Assembly (NCBI GenBank): GCA_008694505.1
Contig: VZDJ01000301.1
Location: 1,093,485-1,157,484 of the forward strand
From: Cyanoderma ruficeps
Taxonomy: Eukaryota > Chordata > Aves > Passeriformes > Timaliidae
Direction: 5' to 3'
Length of the DNA: 64,000 nt
This document shows positions 23,005-35,805 of the stretch, piece after piece (position 1 is the stretch's first letter; each line of letters opens with the position of its first letter). Under the pieces are notes generated by a model. It was not told the origin of the DNA. It did not search any database and was given only the letters and a program-made list of their open reading frames with translations. The position numbers and the translations under genes are program-made.

Positions 23005-23966
23005 CCAGCTTTACTCTGGAGGTGGCCTGGCCACCGTTCCAGGAATTGCTGTGCAAACCCAGTCCCTTTGTTTCTGAACAGGGTTAACACACTGACACAC
23101 TGAAATGGCACTTTTCCAGCCTGCATGTACTGTCTCATGTTTCCAGTTGGCCATATTATGCTCTGCCATGGAAAAACCACCCAGTTCTTCCCATGACAAA
23201 ACCACCTGGTCCACACCTCACTCTTCTTCTTGCCTGTCTTAGCTCAACTATAATTTGAATTGGAATTTCTAAGCAAACCAAAACCTTTCATTTTAAACCA
23301 ACTTTTGAGAATTGCTTAGGAATCCTTAATACTTGCAGATCCAATAAAAGTTTCATTTTAATCAAATATATTACAGAAGCTTTGTAGACTATATCCAGAT
23401 CAACATACTGTACTTAGTTTTAAAAAATCCCCTCATTATTTCCTGAATATCTTGACACCATTTCTCCCTCTTATTATGAACACAAACACATCTTAGAGTT
23501 TCCCAAGGGACAGAAATACATTATCAAATCCTCTGAACCTTCCTATTGGAACATTTCAGGCTTGCACAGTTTGTAGGAATGTTTTTTGGTTTTGATCAGC
23601 GCAAGACAACCCAGCTGCTTCTCTTGATTCACCTCCTAACATGGTGATTTTAGTCTCAAACTGGGGCAGAAGTCAAATTACAGGCAGCATGATTCATGTG
23701 CCTCTCACTTCAAGCTACCCTCTTCTTCTCGGAAAATGAATTACTATTTGCTTTGAAGTAATGTTTCTCTCAAGTTAACTTTTATAGGATTTGCAACCTG
23801 CTTGCTGACTTGGTTTGGCATAAATTGCTTTATTACCGTGGTGATCTCATTACTGAATGCAGCAGGGTGGTGACAAGAGGAGCTTTCCTGCAGCAGGGCC
23901 GTGTGGCCCTTGTGCATTCCTCTCAGATTTGTTTTATACATACCACAGAAACTCTACTGGCACATC
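23005..23966. other. No gene seen; AT-rich unique sequence
   Basis: Single-copy, AT-rich DNA between the 39-bp minisatellite and the second CR1. No coding or repeat signal was recognised. Confidence 0.55.
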
Positions 23967-24455
23967 ACAGAATCATGGAATCAGGTCACAATTAGGTTGG
24001 AAATGACCGCTGAGATCACTGAGTCCAACCTGTGGCCAAACACCACCATGTCAACTAGACCATGGCACTAAATGCCACATCCAGTCTTTCCTTAAACACC
24101 TCCAGCAACAACTCCACCGACTCCCTGGGCAGCCCATTCCAATGTTAATCGCCCTTTCTGTGAGGAATTTCTTACTAACCCAAACCTCCCTTGGCTCAGC
24201 TTGAGACTGTGCCCTCTCATCCTGTTGCTGGTTGTCTGGGAGAAGGGGCTGACCCCCACCTGGCTGCACCCTCCTTTCAGGGAGTTGTAGAGAGGGATAA
24301 GGTCCCTCCTGAGCCTCTCCTTTTCCAGGTTGAACACCCTCCACCATTCCTCATAGGATTTGTGCTCCAAACCCCTCACCAGCTCCACTGGCCTTCTCTG
24401 CACCCACTCCAGCACCTCAGTGTCCTTCCTAAATTGAAGGGTCCAGAACCAGAAT
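23967..24455 (-). mobile_element. CR1 LINE 3' fragment, frameshifted
   Basis: A reverse-oriented, 5'-truncated CR1 copy. On the plus strand it begins CACAGAATCATGGAATCA, the complement of the CR1 3' terminal repeat, followed by the GGTTGGAAATGACC and GAGTCCAACC motifs of its 3' UTR. On the minus strand the C-terminal part of ORF2 is recognisable in pieces: GLEHKSYEEWWRVFNLEKER and LIPLYNSLKGGCSQVGV in one frame, KKFLTERAINI in a second, and LLLEVFKERLDVAF in a third. At least two frameshifts therefore separate pieces that are continuous in an intact element. The 5' break is near 24455 and is placed by loss of similarity. It is old and inactive, and endonuclease and catalytic reverse transcriptase domains are absent. 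Confidence 0.95.
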
Positions 24456-24967
24456 AGGCCCCAAACTGTGGTGAGATTTTTGCTGCAGAAAGATTGACTC
24501 TGAATGTATTAAGACAAGACTAAAGGCTCTGCAAAGTTGAATAACCTCGGAGTGGTTCTTATCCTGTGTAAGAACTGCAGTTAATCTTGTCTATTGTCAA
24601 TTAAAATAAATAAGAGAAAAAGAGATCCAACTCCAAACCCAAGGACATCTGGATTAATTAAACAAGCAGCTTCCTTTTCTTTGAATCATGCTGTTTCCAT
24701 ACTGATCCTCTTCACAGTTGTCTTGACAAGACTATTCCAAGCCCAATTTTAAGTACATCCTTCACTCTTCTCTTTATAAAGAAAGATACCCTGCCCCAGG
24801 CTACCAGCCTCTTCTATTTGCACTGGTCCCTCATCAGAATCTTGAGAACTGTCATCAAATTCCCTGGCTCTCTCAAGTCAGCCCTTGGTAATATGTATCT
24901 TGGACATTTTGAAATTGCATACATAATCTTCATTGGCTCAGCCATTCCTAAGCCATGATTAATAATC
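24456..24967. other. No gene seen; unique sequence
   Basis: Short AT-rich interval between the CR1 and the A-rich homopolymer. Nothing recognised. Confidence 0.55.
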
Positions 24968-24988
24968 AAAANAAAAAAAAAAAAAAAA
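24968..24988. repeat. Poly(A) run with unresolved base
   Basis: Four A, an N at 24972, then A16. The single N indicates that the assembly could not settle this homopolymer, so its length is unreliable. Any reading frame across it should be ignored. Confidence 0.95.
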
Positions 24989-27900
24989 GTAATTACACCC
25001 ATGCTGGTAACTAAAGTGAATAGATCTCTTGCACACAAAACAAATCCCTGTAGATTGACTTCCTCTGAGTCACGCCCCAATACACCCACGCCTCGCCTCA
25101 CTGAGGTATTTCTCATGTCATCGTAGCCTAAAGCAAACACCTACACTCTCTCCAGCCTGCAGAGGAGAGAACCCAGCCTTGCAGCACTGGGATCAAAGGT
25201 GTAAACGCCATCATCTTCCCCAGGATGTCCTGCAATTAGCAGGGGATAACCTGGAGATGGTGGCATGGCCTGAGGTCGTTTTTCTCAAAGGAGAGGGTGT
25301 GTGGTGGCTTCTGGTGTAGCAGTAAGCTCCAGACATTGGCACAAGTGCAACAAAGGAACATCCAGCTTCTGGCCTCAGGCAGTTTGACCCCTCTGAGGAC
25401 CACAGTTTGGATGGAGTGAAATGAGGCTCTTACACAATGTGACTGGTTTCAGACTGGGGTTTGCAGAGATGCTTGGACAAATGGGCATAACTTGGCACCC
25501 AAAAAGGGAAAGAAAGAGATGGAGAAATGGAAGACAGGAACAATATGGGGGGAAAAGGAACAGAAAAACCATGAAGACTGAAGTGCTGTAAATGCTTTCA
25601 AGAAAACACAGACTCTTGCTCCTCTTTGGTTTCTTTTGTTGGGTTTGCATTTGTGAAAACAGCCCGGTCTGACAGCTCCAGTTTCTGCTGCAAAGCAGCC
25701 CTGGGCTAACACTTTTGCAAGGTCCCACTGCAGGGGCAGGGTGTTTTACAGATGAGCATTCTTTTTGCCTTCCACACAGCATCCTTGCATCAGCTCTAGC
25801 TCCTGAAGAGTGGTGTTTCCCAGCAGACACAGAAAATTTAATAAGTGTTCATGCTAACCCAAGGGTTAGAAAGAAAGGCAGGTCATGTTACGGTCATGCT
25901 GTGCCCTCAGCTTGCTGTGAGCCAGCCTGGCTTGAAAGCCTCAGTAAATCCCAGCTGCCACAGAGTGACCTCAGGTGCCTCTGGGCTGCAGGTTCTTCTC
26001 CTTGCTGCTGTGTCATACAGTCTCAGTTCTCTGCAGAGCCTCCTGCCTGCCCTGGCTGTCCTCCTGCCAATGCCGCAGCTTGGCTGGACATCAGTTCTCA
26101 AAGCTGGCAGCAGCAGCAGTGGATGGTGTCCCTGCCACCACTGCCCTGCTGTCCCCCAGCACACCCTGGGCTTGCCCAAGCTGGCTGCAGCTTCACCAAG
26201 AAGGTTTGGACATCCCAACAGCAAGGCCCAACTCTGCTTATATGTTCCAAATACCTGCTGGAGGCTGAGCAGCCCACACTGGGACTGTGCTCTCCCTGAG
26301 GAAACCAGCCTTGTTGAGGAGGGATTTACGGGACCAAGCACCCAGCACCACCTTTGAGCAGCTGCAAACCCCTCAGCTGAGGCTGGAGCTGACCCTCAGT
26401 TCTGACTTATACATCAGCTGTGGGTTGGATGGTCTTGTCCTGGCATATTTTGAGCAGCTCAATCATTATTTAGGCACGGCAAGACCCTTGTAACATCCAA
26501 GCCTGAAGCACTGCCTTTCACACCAGCAGGGTGAGCAGCTCCAAACCCAGCATTAGCTACAGAAAGGACACCAAGTGATCAGTCTTCATGGCCAGTGCAT
26601 TGTCTGTGAGGCTTTCCAGCCTCAGCAGGTAGAAGCAGAAGTTAAAACTGAAGTCAGCAAAGTGGTTTAAGCAGCACTTTCTTGTCCTGCACTGTCTCCT
26701 TACAGCTGTGACCATCAAACAAAGGCTGGGGCCACTGAACTGGATTTTCAGCAACTGTGCCCTTGAGGCAGAAGAGGAGTTGAGAGGACCCTTACCTCCT
26801 TCACAGCTCACTTGGACATCCTACAGCATCCCTGGATTTACAATGGCTGAAAATCCCAGGAGACTGAGAGAGGCAACATGGGGAGCAATTACCCTGTCAG
26901 TAACTGTGGGCTGAAGTACTTTCCACACCAGCCATGTCCCTACTTTTCCTAACAGTACAGAAAAGGAACATAACTAGCAGCAAACAGCACACTGATGTGT
27001 TTCAAAATCTCTGCTGGAATACCAACACCCAGGCAAACAAACAGAGCTGAGCATGCTGCAATGAATATCTGCCCCATCTACAAATAAGAGCTCTCCCGAT
27101 TTCAGTAACCTGCAGTGAGGAATTCAGCCTATGGATCTGCCAGGCTTGTGCCAGGCAAACACACATCAGGGCTCCTCTGCAGCAGCCAAGCAGACAGAGA
27201 CCCATGGAAAGGTGATAGCGATGGCACAGTTGGATAGTCCCGAAATACCAGTTTCCCCATAAATAGGCAAATCAATTAAAGGTTACGAAATGCAGTAATT
27301 TTCTCTGGGTGTAGCTACATGCTTCTGAGTTTAATGAGCAAGTAAATGAAGTTGGGAGAGAGAAAGCGAAAACACACTTTGAATTTCTATTGTTTTGTTC
27401 CTCAAACCCTACAAAACTTCACAAGGCTTAGATCACACCTGGTGACCCTTTCAGAACCTTCCAGTTCATGCCATCCTGCAGTCACTCCTGCCTGCCATCC
27501 CCTGGGCCTGATGACTCCTGGGAGGAGGGAAAAGTAGAATTGCCTGTCAGGCACAGAAAGTCAGGCACAGAGATGGGATACTATCCAACCAATTTTACAG
27601 ATGGCGTGGAGAAAGGAAAAGGGCTAGGAAAAATGTCAAAAAGCAAAAACCCACAGAGAGAATAAGGACTGGAAATGGACTAAGTCAAATATTGCCCCAT
27701 TTTCTGTCCGTTGAAAAAAGTTTTTACACCTTTTCTTTTCCAAAGCCAGATTAGGACCTCAAGCATCCAGAGAGGTTTTATATCTCCTGCAGGAGGGTGA
27801 CCATATCCCTACAAAGGACAGACACCTGTGTATGATCCTCTCTCTCAAAAAACAGAACAGTTTTTCAGATGAACTTCAGGAGAACCCTTCATAATGCCCC

Positions 27901-30900
27901 AACTTTGCCTCTTAACTTATAACCTGATTTCCCTGATACCTTACATTTAAAACTAAACAATTCTTTGTTGCTTGAGGAGCAAGTGTGCACATATGCCTGT
28001 GAGCCTTTGGGCTTGTGTGCCTTGCTTGCTTCACACAGTGAAAATTTCTGCTAATTCAGAGCCATGACTGAGAACTTTGCCCTGATTTCATCCTCTGCTC
28101 TACTTTTTCGGGGGTTCTTCCTTCACAGCAGCCCAATTTGTATAAAGAGGTGGTACAGTGAATCATTCCAAGTCTTCCCAGCTCTGGGGGAATGATGGGG
28201 ACTAGCCCATGCACAGGCAATAATGGGCTGTCTGAATCACTCTGCAACAATTTCTTGGCGTTGCATTTGGAGAATGAGATACACCTCTAGAGTTCTCCAC
28301 TCCCCCAAATACTGCCACTTGGGCACATTTAGTAGTAGAAATGGTAGGAATAAAGTTCCTTTTCCATTAGAGCTGGCCACAGAATTTCCTTATGTTGGTT
28401 TTTGGTGCACAGAACCATATTCAGGTGCAATTTGCTGGTTGAAGTCACTTCTGGGACCACCTTTGTTGTGCTACATGCCCTGGTCCTAAAAATGCTCCAG
28501 CCATGGTCAAGGGCTTGGTCCCAGATAGGAATGGATGCTCTCAGGCACAACCAGGGACCTGGCATTCCTTCCAGGGGAGGGCAGGAGCCCTCTCTCAGCC
28601 CAAGGCCCAGAACTACTAAAATCACACTTTTTCCTATCACAGGCAGTTTTGGTAATCAGAGTGAGAGGATTCTGCTGTCCTGGGATGCAGACAGAAGCAT
28701 GGTGATTTCATGGCATGGCACGTATGAAAAGCAAGGACTGCTTCTGATGGAAATGTTTTGTCTAACCAGGAGAGATTGCTTAAAAGAATATAAAAGTTCA
28801 AACACCATGGTGTAAACTAAAGTGAAAAGAAAATTGTTAGATGAAAAGTTATTTTAACCAACCTCACCAACTTTAGATTCCCTTTTTTAGATCTACTGTA
28901 AGCTTATTAACATTGCAGGATTACAAGTAAACAAAATAATTCAGTAGGATTGAAAATCACAAACCAAAGGACCTATAATTTTCCATCAAAAAACAGGCAC
29001 AAACATTTTGCCTGACTTCACAACCATTAAAAAAATCTGAATTCCAACACTGCAATATTTGAAGAGTGCATTTAACTAACACATGCATCAGCAGAATCAA
29101 TATCACAATATTCATGTCCTGGAATAATTTCAGCTTCACATTAGGTACAGAAGGGAGATTTTGAGTGTCATTGTGAACACGAGACCTGCCCTTGCTAATA
29201 TTGTGCTCTCCCAAACCAGATCTCAGCTTTACACATTGGACCCCTCCTGAGGTCCATTTACTGCTGCACAACCACTCCACTCTCTGTGTAAAGGAGCAAG
29301 AGGAATTCATATTACTTCTAATAAAGAACCACTCCACAGCCCTTATTTTAAATTTGCATTACACAGACACCTTTAAAAAGAAGGTGTCGTTAGGCCAGAG
29401 GAGCTGGCTCTGCAACATGCTTCTTTGGTAATAATATCTTCCACATTCTGTAACTTCTGAAATATAGGTATGACATAAACCCTATGGGGGCTCATATCAC
29501 GGAGATACTGTGAACCCGAGCCCTTCTCATTGGGTGCACAGGGCAGGCACTGCAGCCAACCACCCTCCCAGGGTAAGCAAAGATGCTTGGATACTGTGCT
29601 CTGGAGTCGTGTCCTGCCTTCAGTGGTAACCTTAGAAAGACTATCTTTTCAGTTTAGTCATTAGATAATTTACAAAAATATCCCATGCTGTGATCTCAGC
29701 ACAAAGAGCACACAAGCACAGGTGGAGGGAGATCTGTCTTGCCTCAGGAAGATGCTAAGTGGAAACCAAAGTGAAAGTTGATGATGCCAAGGACCCTTCA
29801 ACATTATTTGTCTTTCTGAATTTGTCCTGCTTCTTAGAGAACTTTTTTGCCACTCTGGGAGATCTGAGCTCCGCTGCCTGCTTGGAGATATGCTTCTTTT
29901 CAACCAGGAATGTGTACACTGGTTTTGGCCGGAGTAAAAATGCCTTCAAGATAGATTTGCAGCTACTGTGATGACACGACCACACAAGGATGTCAGGAAA
30001 TTGGATGGTCTCCTTCCCGTCCTCCTCCCACACTGGTCAGGATGTGAAGATCTGATGTGTGATGAAGTTGCTATTGCCTAATGAGCTATTGCACATCCTC
30101 TGACATGGTGCAAGAGATTATGTCCTGGGCTTTGCCTGCAGCAAATGGAGCTTGGCTCTCTTTCCTCACGCTAAATGCAATTCACTGCAAATTAAGTGTC
30201 TGTGTGTGTGCACTGTTATCATGTGACAATGGATATTATTGAGCTGTTGGAAGGGGAACAGTGCCTGTGTCCTTTCCTAGGAAGCTGCATTTGACACAAT
30301 AGGCAGGAACTCAACCTCTTGAATGAAAACTCAGTAAAATGGTGTGGCTCGTAAAACAGGATGAATTTGAGCAAAAAGTTAGGAAAGGAAATGTCCTGAA
30401 AATCTGAACACCAGAGACAGATCTCCTGTCAACTGCTTCTGTATTGAGACTCTTTTTGAGAAAGGCACCTCTGTCTCTCTGCAACTCCATCAGGGCATTG
30501 TGTGCCCAAAACTCAGAAGTGGGAGCCAGGCTCATGGGTCCTTCTTAATCCCAGCTGAGCCAATCCTCCATGATTTTCATCAAAGAAATGCAATCCTGCA
30601 AAGCATAGGTAAGAAAACCGGATGCATAAAGCAAGACAGAGGTTGAGTTGCATTTCCCCAGAGGCATCAAACTCCCAAATTCTTAGCCTTCTTTTTGTAA
30701 GAGACTCTACCTACAGAGAACAATATGGACTAAGCAGTGTCTCAGAATTGGGCTGTCTTCCAGACTCTCTCTCAGCTCTCCTGAGAGTGTCTGAAAAAAA
30801 TCTGGCATTGCAGAACAAGGGATGTTTGAAACTTGGCGCCTCTGGGTGCTTCTATGAAGCCTCGGGTGCTTAAATACCTGCATCTATGATCTTGAATAAA

Positions 30901-33775
30901 TACTAGATTTCATGGAACAGTTTTGCTTCAAGTGCATTCACTTCCTGCACAATGGAGAGCATTTTTCCTGAAAAAAGAAAAAGGAGGGTGCTTTCTTTGG
31001 TAAGGTCCTTGGAGAAAGACAAGGAAGGCTCACAAACACTCTTCACTGAGGCACATTCACCCTGAAAGTTCTTGTGTGGGCATCATGAAAATATTGTGGG
31101 CTTCAGCTCCCTGAGGAGTGAGAGCTGTGCTCGTGAGGCAGGTGACCCATGAGACACCCCAGGGAGCAGCTGCTGACTGATGCACAGTCAGAACAATCCT
31201 TGCACTGAAGAACATCTGAATAACCAGCAGGGTGGATACACCACCAGCAGACTCAGGGTGAATAATTTGTAAATTTGTCTGTTTGCACAGCACGAGCTCA
31301 GACTTCAGGAGAAAATTCAGTAATAAAATTAAATTTTGACTCTTGAGGTGAGAAGTGATGATTGCACTGGATTTTGGAGGCAAAAGAAGACATTTTGTAA
31401 GAGTCGGTTTTCTATTTGAGGGCCCCCTTTTCCTCTGCCAGGTTCCAATCTGACATAGCTCAACCTCACCATGTTCTGACAGCTGTTGGGATGGGAAAGG
31501 CCATGGTCTGTCAAGTAAGAGCCATATTCCAGTATCACATCCAGGAGGCAGAACATTAAGGAAAAAACAAGCAAGTTTCTGCCACACAATGGCAGCAAGA
31601 TGAGCAGCATTGGACACTGTGGACCGGAGTCATCAGCTCAAGGAAAGGGCAGGTCACTAAAAGCTTAAACAAGTGGAAGAGGTGACCAAACACATTCATG
31701 GAATTTGCAGCTATTAGGTGTCATGAAAGTATCAGGATGGTGTGGGAAAGCACCTGGTTGCAAGCACCAGGACGTGTCCTGTTTTCAGCCTTATTCCGAG
31801 CCATAAATGGGTACAGCCAGAGGCAGCTCTTGGGTTACTCCAGTCCTTAGCCTTGAGCAGATCTCTGGGCTCCCGGAGTTCTCTTGGAACTAATTCCCTT
31901 CCATATAAATGCTTAGATGCCCCTTATATTATAGTGCACACATCATACTTCACCAGCCAGGGCTGGCAGATGGTACGAAAGCTTAAACACAAGTTCCCTA
32001 ATTCTCTCTTGGGTTTCAGCATGTGAAACTCCAGCTGTCATTGCAGTGAGAGACAAAATGACACCATCTTGAGACTCCCCAAAATTTGATTCCCCCATCA
32101 GCAGCTACAATTCTATGAAATCCTGAATTAGCAAAAGGTGCTACAATATTATAAGCTGATGAAATCACCCAAGACACTGGCAAATGGCTCAAAGGTCCCA
32201 AACCTTATTTGCTGGTAACCATGGCACTGCAAATTCTGTTTGTTAAATACTGGCCCTGAAGGGAAGGCAAAGGTGAGAGGCTTGCAGGAGGCAGGCTACA
32301 GTGCATGTTGCTAAGCCACTGAGCAATAACATGTTGTGTGTTTCATGGGTGTGATGGCATCAGTCAGAGCAGGCATGTGACTCAGCCCCACCAACACTGA
32401 ATGGAACCTTGTAAAGCACATGGCTAAATTCTCTTCTTATCTCCTGGGGATACCAGAGGAAGAAAACAAAAACCCGTCAAGAAAAAGCTTTCAATTTACT
32501 TATGTTCATAGAAGTATCAAAAGATTAAACTGCTAAGCAGGGTAATTTTTCAAATGCTTGACACTTCCTTGATGTAGGATAGCCAGGCCTTTTCGAGTTC
32601 ATCCATCAAGTCAGTAGGAGCAAAATTAAGTTCCCAGTCACCAGGAATAACCACTCTCAGCCATCCCAAGCTTTCAAGATGAGTCTGGTTTTGGACAGGA
32701 GAGCAAGTAGTGAGCTGATCCCTGAACCCTTGGGGCCTCAGGAGCCCAACTTCCATTAATGTTCCACTGACAAGACCTTTGATGCTATGTAATAAAACTC
32801 AGCACAGAGATCTTGGTGTTCATGAAACAATCAGTAAGAAGTGGCCTGGCCAGGCTCTGGCAGGGCTGCAACCAGAGCCCAAAAATGAAATGGGTTCAGC
32901 CTCCCCGAAACTCTGCCCTGCTTCACGAGCAATGTTCTTTGGCCAAAACCCCTTGCATCCCCACTGGGACAATGTGACTTTAAAAATACTACCCTGCCTA
33001 TCCTATGGCCTAGGATATGTCAGCCAGGAAAAGAGAAGGAAGGAAAGCAAAGAGCCACCGAGAGTTGCAGAGTATGTGCTCTCAGCTGCCACTGTGCTGA
33101 GCCATTCCTGCCCTCTCCAGCACTCTTGGGTTTTGGGGCAGGATAAGGCTCTCTCCATTCATCTTTCCTGGTCACCCTGTGTAGGTGTTTCTTGCAAGTA
33201 TGAGTGTTGAAGAGCCTCAAGTGCTTCTATAGACACTAAACTGCATGTGGTTAGTCAAAATCATAATTTACTGATACCAGCTGACTCCTGGGATGAGCAG
33301 AAACATGCTGGTGTCAAGCTGTGCAAATTAACCCTGTTAAATTATTCTTCAGTGGCTGCCTGTGCTCGTGAACACAGTGGGCACATAACCCATGAAGGGA
33401 GCTGTGGTGAGAGCAGGTGAAGGAGAGGATGAGGCTCCCCGTGACTGCAGTGTGGTAAGTCTGGGAGGCACCACGGCAAGACCTTTGTTGAGGAGCAGCT
33501 CCCTCGCTGATGCTCAGAGTGCAGGAGAAAAATCACATCAGGAGTTTGACTTCTGCCTTACAGCTGACAGCCACTCAAAGACACAAGGTCAAGGATCAGT
33601 AGTGGATTGGGATAGAATAAAAACAAACTGTTTTGATCCCTTCTCCCAGCTCCCTGCAGCACACGAAACTGTGCTTTGGAAAAGTCTAAATTCACACTCT
33701 CTAAATCTCTTGATTCCTACATGCATCAGGTCTGTCATTCTCCAGCACTGTAGCATAACCTCCAGAGACCTAACT
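24989..33775. other. No confident gene; unique sequence
   Basis: Almost 9 kb without a recognised gene, LINE, tandem array or RNA gene. The longest frame (about 194 codons, 25715-26299) starts at TTG and has no recognised domain; three overlapping frames cover the same GC-rich patch on both strands. GTGTGTGTG at about 30197-30206 is a minor simple repeat. The stretch 28800-29140 is AT-rich. Confidence 0.5.
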
Positions 33776-33818
33776 GGGTTTTTGGGTTCGGGTTGTTCTG
33801 GGTTTTGGGGATTTTTTT
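33776..33818 (+). repeat. T/G-rich tract with canonical G-quadruplex motif
   Basis: Five G runs at 33776-33778, 33784-33786, 33790-33792, 33800-33802 and 33807-33810 are separated by T-rich loops of 5, 3, 7 and 4 nt, which satisfies the G3+N1-7 rule. The tract then ends in T7. It is both a member of the window's T/G-rich low-complexity family and a potential quadruplex on the plus strand. Confidence 0.85.
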
Positions 33819-35690
33819 CAGAAATTCTACCCTCACAGCATTTTTAACTCAGTTTAGGGCACCGACACAACTGGCTCCTCTTCTTGCACCAAAAACTATT
33901 AACCAGCAGCCTTTCTACCCCACCTTTGTGACAGCTTCTGGGATAGGTCAGCACCAAAGCTCTCATTTTGAAACTGGCCTATTTTCATAACACACGGCTC
34001 AGACTCTAAGGCCTGCACACAGGGTCCAAGTGAAGTTTGGCCCCATTGTTTCAGTGGCAGTATTCTCATGCTTTGTAAAGGCTCCCTGAGACCTGACCCT
34101 TCAAATGCACATGCATCACTCACAGCAGAAGACCTGTCCCAAAGCTCAATACCCTGTCACACACCCAGTGTCCAAGGTGCACTCACTGCATCTTCCATTG
34201 GGAAATGCTAGTTTTGTGTGCTGTATGTACTGCTGCACATGTGGGTGCTACCCACAGCTTTTGGACTCCTTTTCTTCATTTCTGTCTCAGGAGAGGTCTT
34301 TAGAATCAATGGGTGATGCCCATGGATCTCTGTACCTTATAGATAATGCAGGTACAAAGCACAGTCTGGATGCATTAAAGTAACTATGAACTAGAAATGT
34401 TTTTTCAGAAGATGCTGTACTAAAGTTTAGATAGAGCAAGAGCATGCCATGGACATTAAAAAGATGACAGATAATTCTTCAAAATGTCTGAGAGAGAGAC
34501 TCTTGGATGCTTCACCTTGTCACCAGCAGCATTTTCTTTGACCACTTGTTGGTCACCTTCTTGCAAAGATCCACCTGGTGAATTGAGTGTTTACAGAGGT
34601 GGTACAAAAGGAAAGTCCATACTCTTCCCTCCTCTGTTTTTTTTTTCAGGATCCAGTTCAACCATAATGCATATTACTTTGGATTTTAGGGAGAGGATTG
34701 ATCTTGGCACAAATTTGGCATATTTTTCAGATCTTCTCCAGTCTTCATCAGATTGCACACAGCATCTAGATCTGTGCACTCTTTGGAGAAGGGCCTCATT
34801 GTTCACATATAGCTGGCAACTAGCAGACACCATCTCTGTAGTACTGCACTATCAGTAACAAAATCTGGCAATGATTTTAAAAGAGGAACCATTACAAACC
34901 TGCTGAGTTTTCCCGTGAGGTTTTCACCGGATTACAACTGCAGGATCCAGCGTATCTTTCATTAACCACATTAAGCACTTTAAAAAACCAGTTTCTATAT
35001 GACAAAAAGAAATTTGTCTAATTGAGCACCCAGCAGCCGAGACAAGCTCGTTGTGTTACCTTGTTGGAGGCACACTCAGTTAATCCTGGTGGAAAGTCCC
35101 CTCCAGTCCCCTGAAGTCATTGTAACATACACGCGAGTGTGCGTGCATGGGTATAAATAAAAAAAAGCATCATGGACCTCGGTCCCCAAATCTGGCCTTA
35201 TTTGTAAGTGCTCCCCTCGCCACAGCCTTATCCAGCCTTGACGTGGTGGGGAGGAGGAAGGTGTCACCTGTTGGTGTCCTTGACAGATGTAAGTGTGGGC
35301 ATGCAAGGGGAGACATTTTAGAAACAGGGAAGGAGGGAAAAGTGCTCTCAGCAGCACCAAGGGTCCAGCAGAGCCGCTGATGGACGGTTCAACCCTGAGC
35401 AGAAATGAAAGGTACTCAGAGTGAAAGGGAATGAGAGACCGGAGACAATGCAGGGCAGTGCACCTCTGCTCTGGGAGCAATAGAGGGTGGTAAGCCCACC
35501 TCCACATAACCCACTCTGCCTAGTGATGATCAGAGTTTGTTAAAAAGATTCTAAGAAAACATAAGGGAAATATGGTTTTCGGACCACATTCATCACACAG
35601 TCACTCCTGTGACTGTGATATCAGTTCCACGTGTCGTGCATGTGAGCAGCAAGGTATGAGCTATCTTCTAGTGAAATTTTAAGATTTTCT
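33819..35690. other. No gene seen; unique sequence
   Basis: Single-copy DNA. A T10 run followed by CAG at 34637-34649 looks like a splice acceptor, but the frame after it closes without a recognised product. No repeat family was recognised. Confidence 0.5.
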
Positions 35691-35805
35691 GGCAGTTTTG
35701 TATTTTGTTTATAACTGTTTGTGTTTTTCAAAAAGCCAAACAAACAAAACCCAAACAAAATAAACCAAAGAAAACCAACAAAAAACCTCCAAACAAATGA
35801 AATAA
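35691..35805. repeat. T-rich then A/C-rich tract, imperfect inverted symmetry
   Basis: A T/G-rich arm at about 35691-35728 is followed at once by an A/C-rich arm at about 35730-35805 made of CAAA, AAACC and AAAACCC words. GTTTGTGTTTT in the left arm is complementary to AAAACCCAAAC in the right arm with one mismatch. It could fold back, but both arms are low complexity, so pairing may be incidental. Confidence 0.75.

Noticed and set aside
25715..26299. 194-codon plus-strand frame
   Set aside because: It starts at TTG, which is not a normal vertebrate start, and three overlapping frames on both strands share the same GC-rich patch. No domain recognised.
34637..34660. T10-CAG splice-acceptor-like signal
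   Set aside because: Strong pyrimidine tract, but the following frame has no recognised product and no matching donor with coding content.
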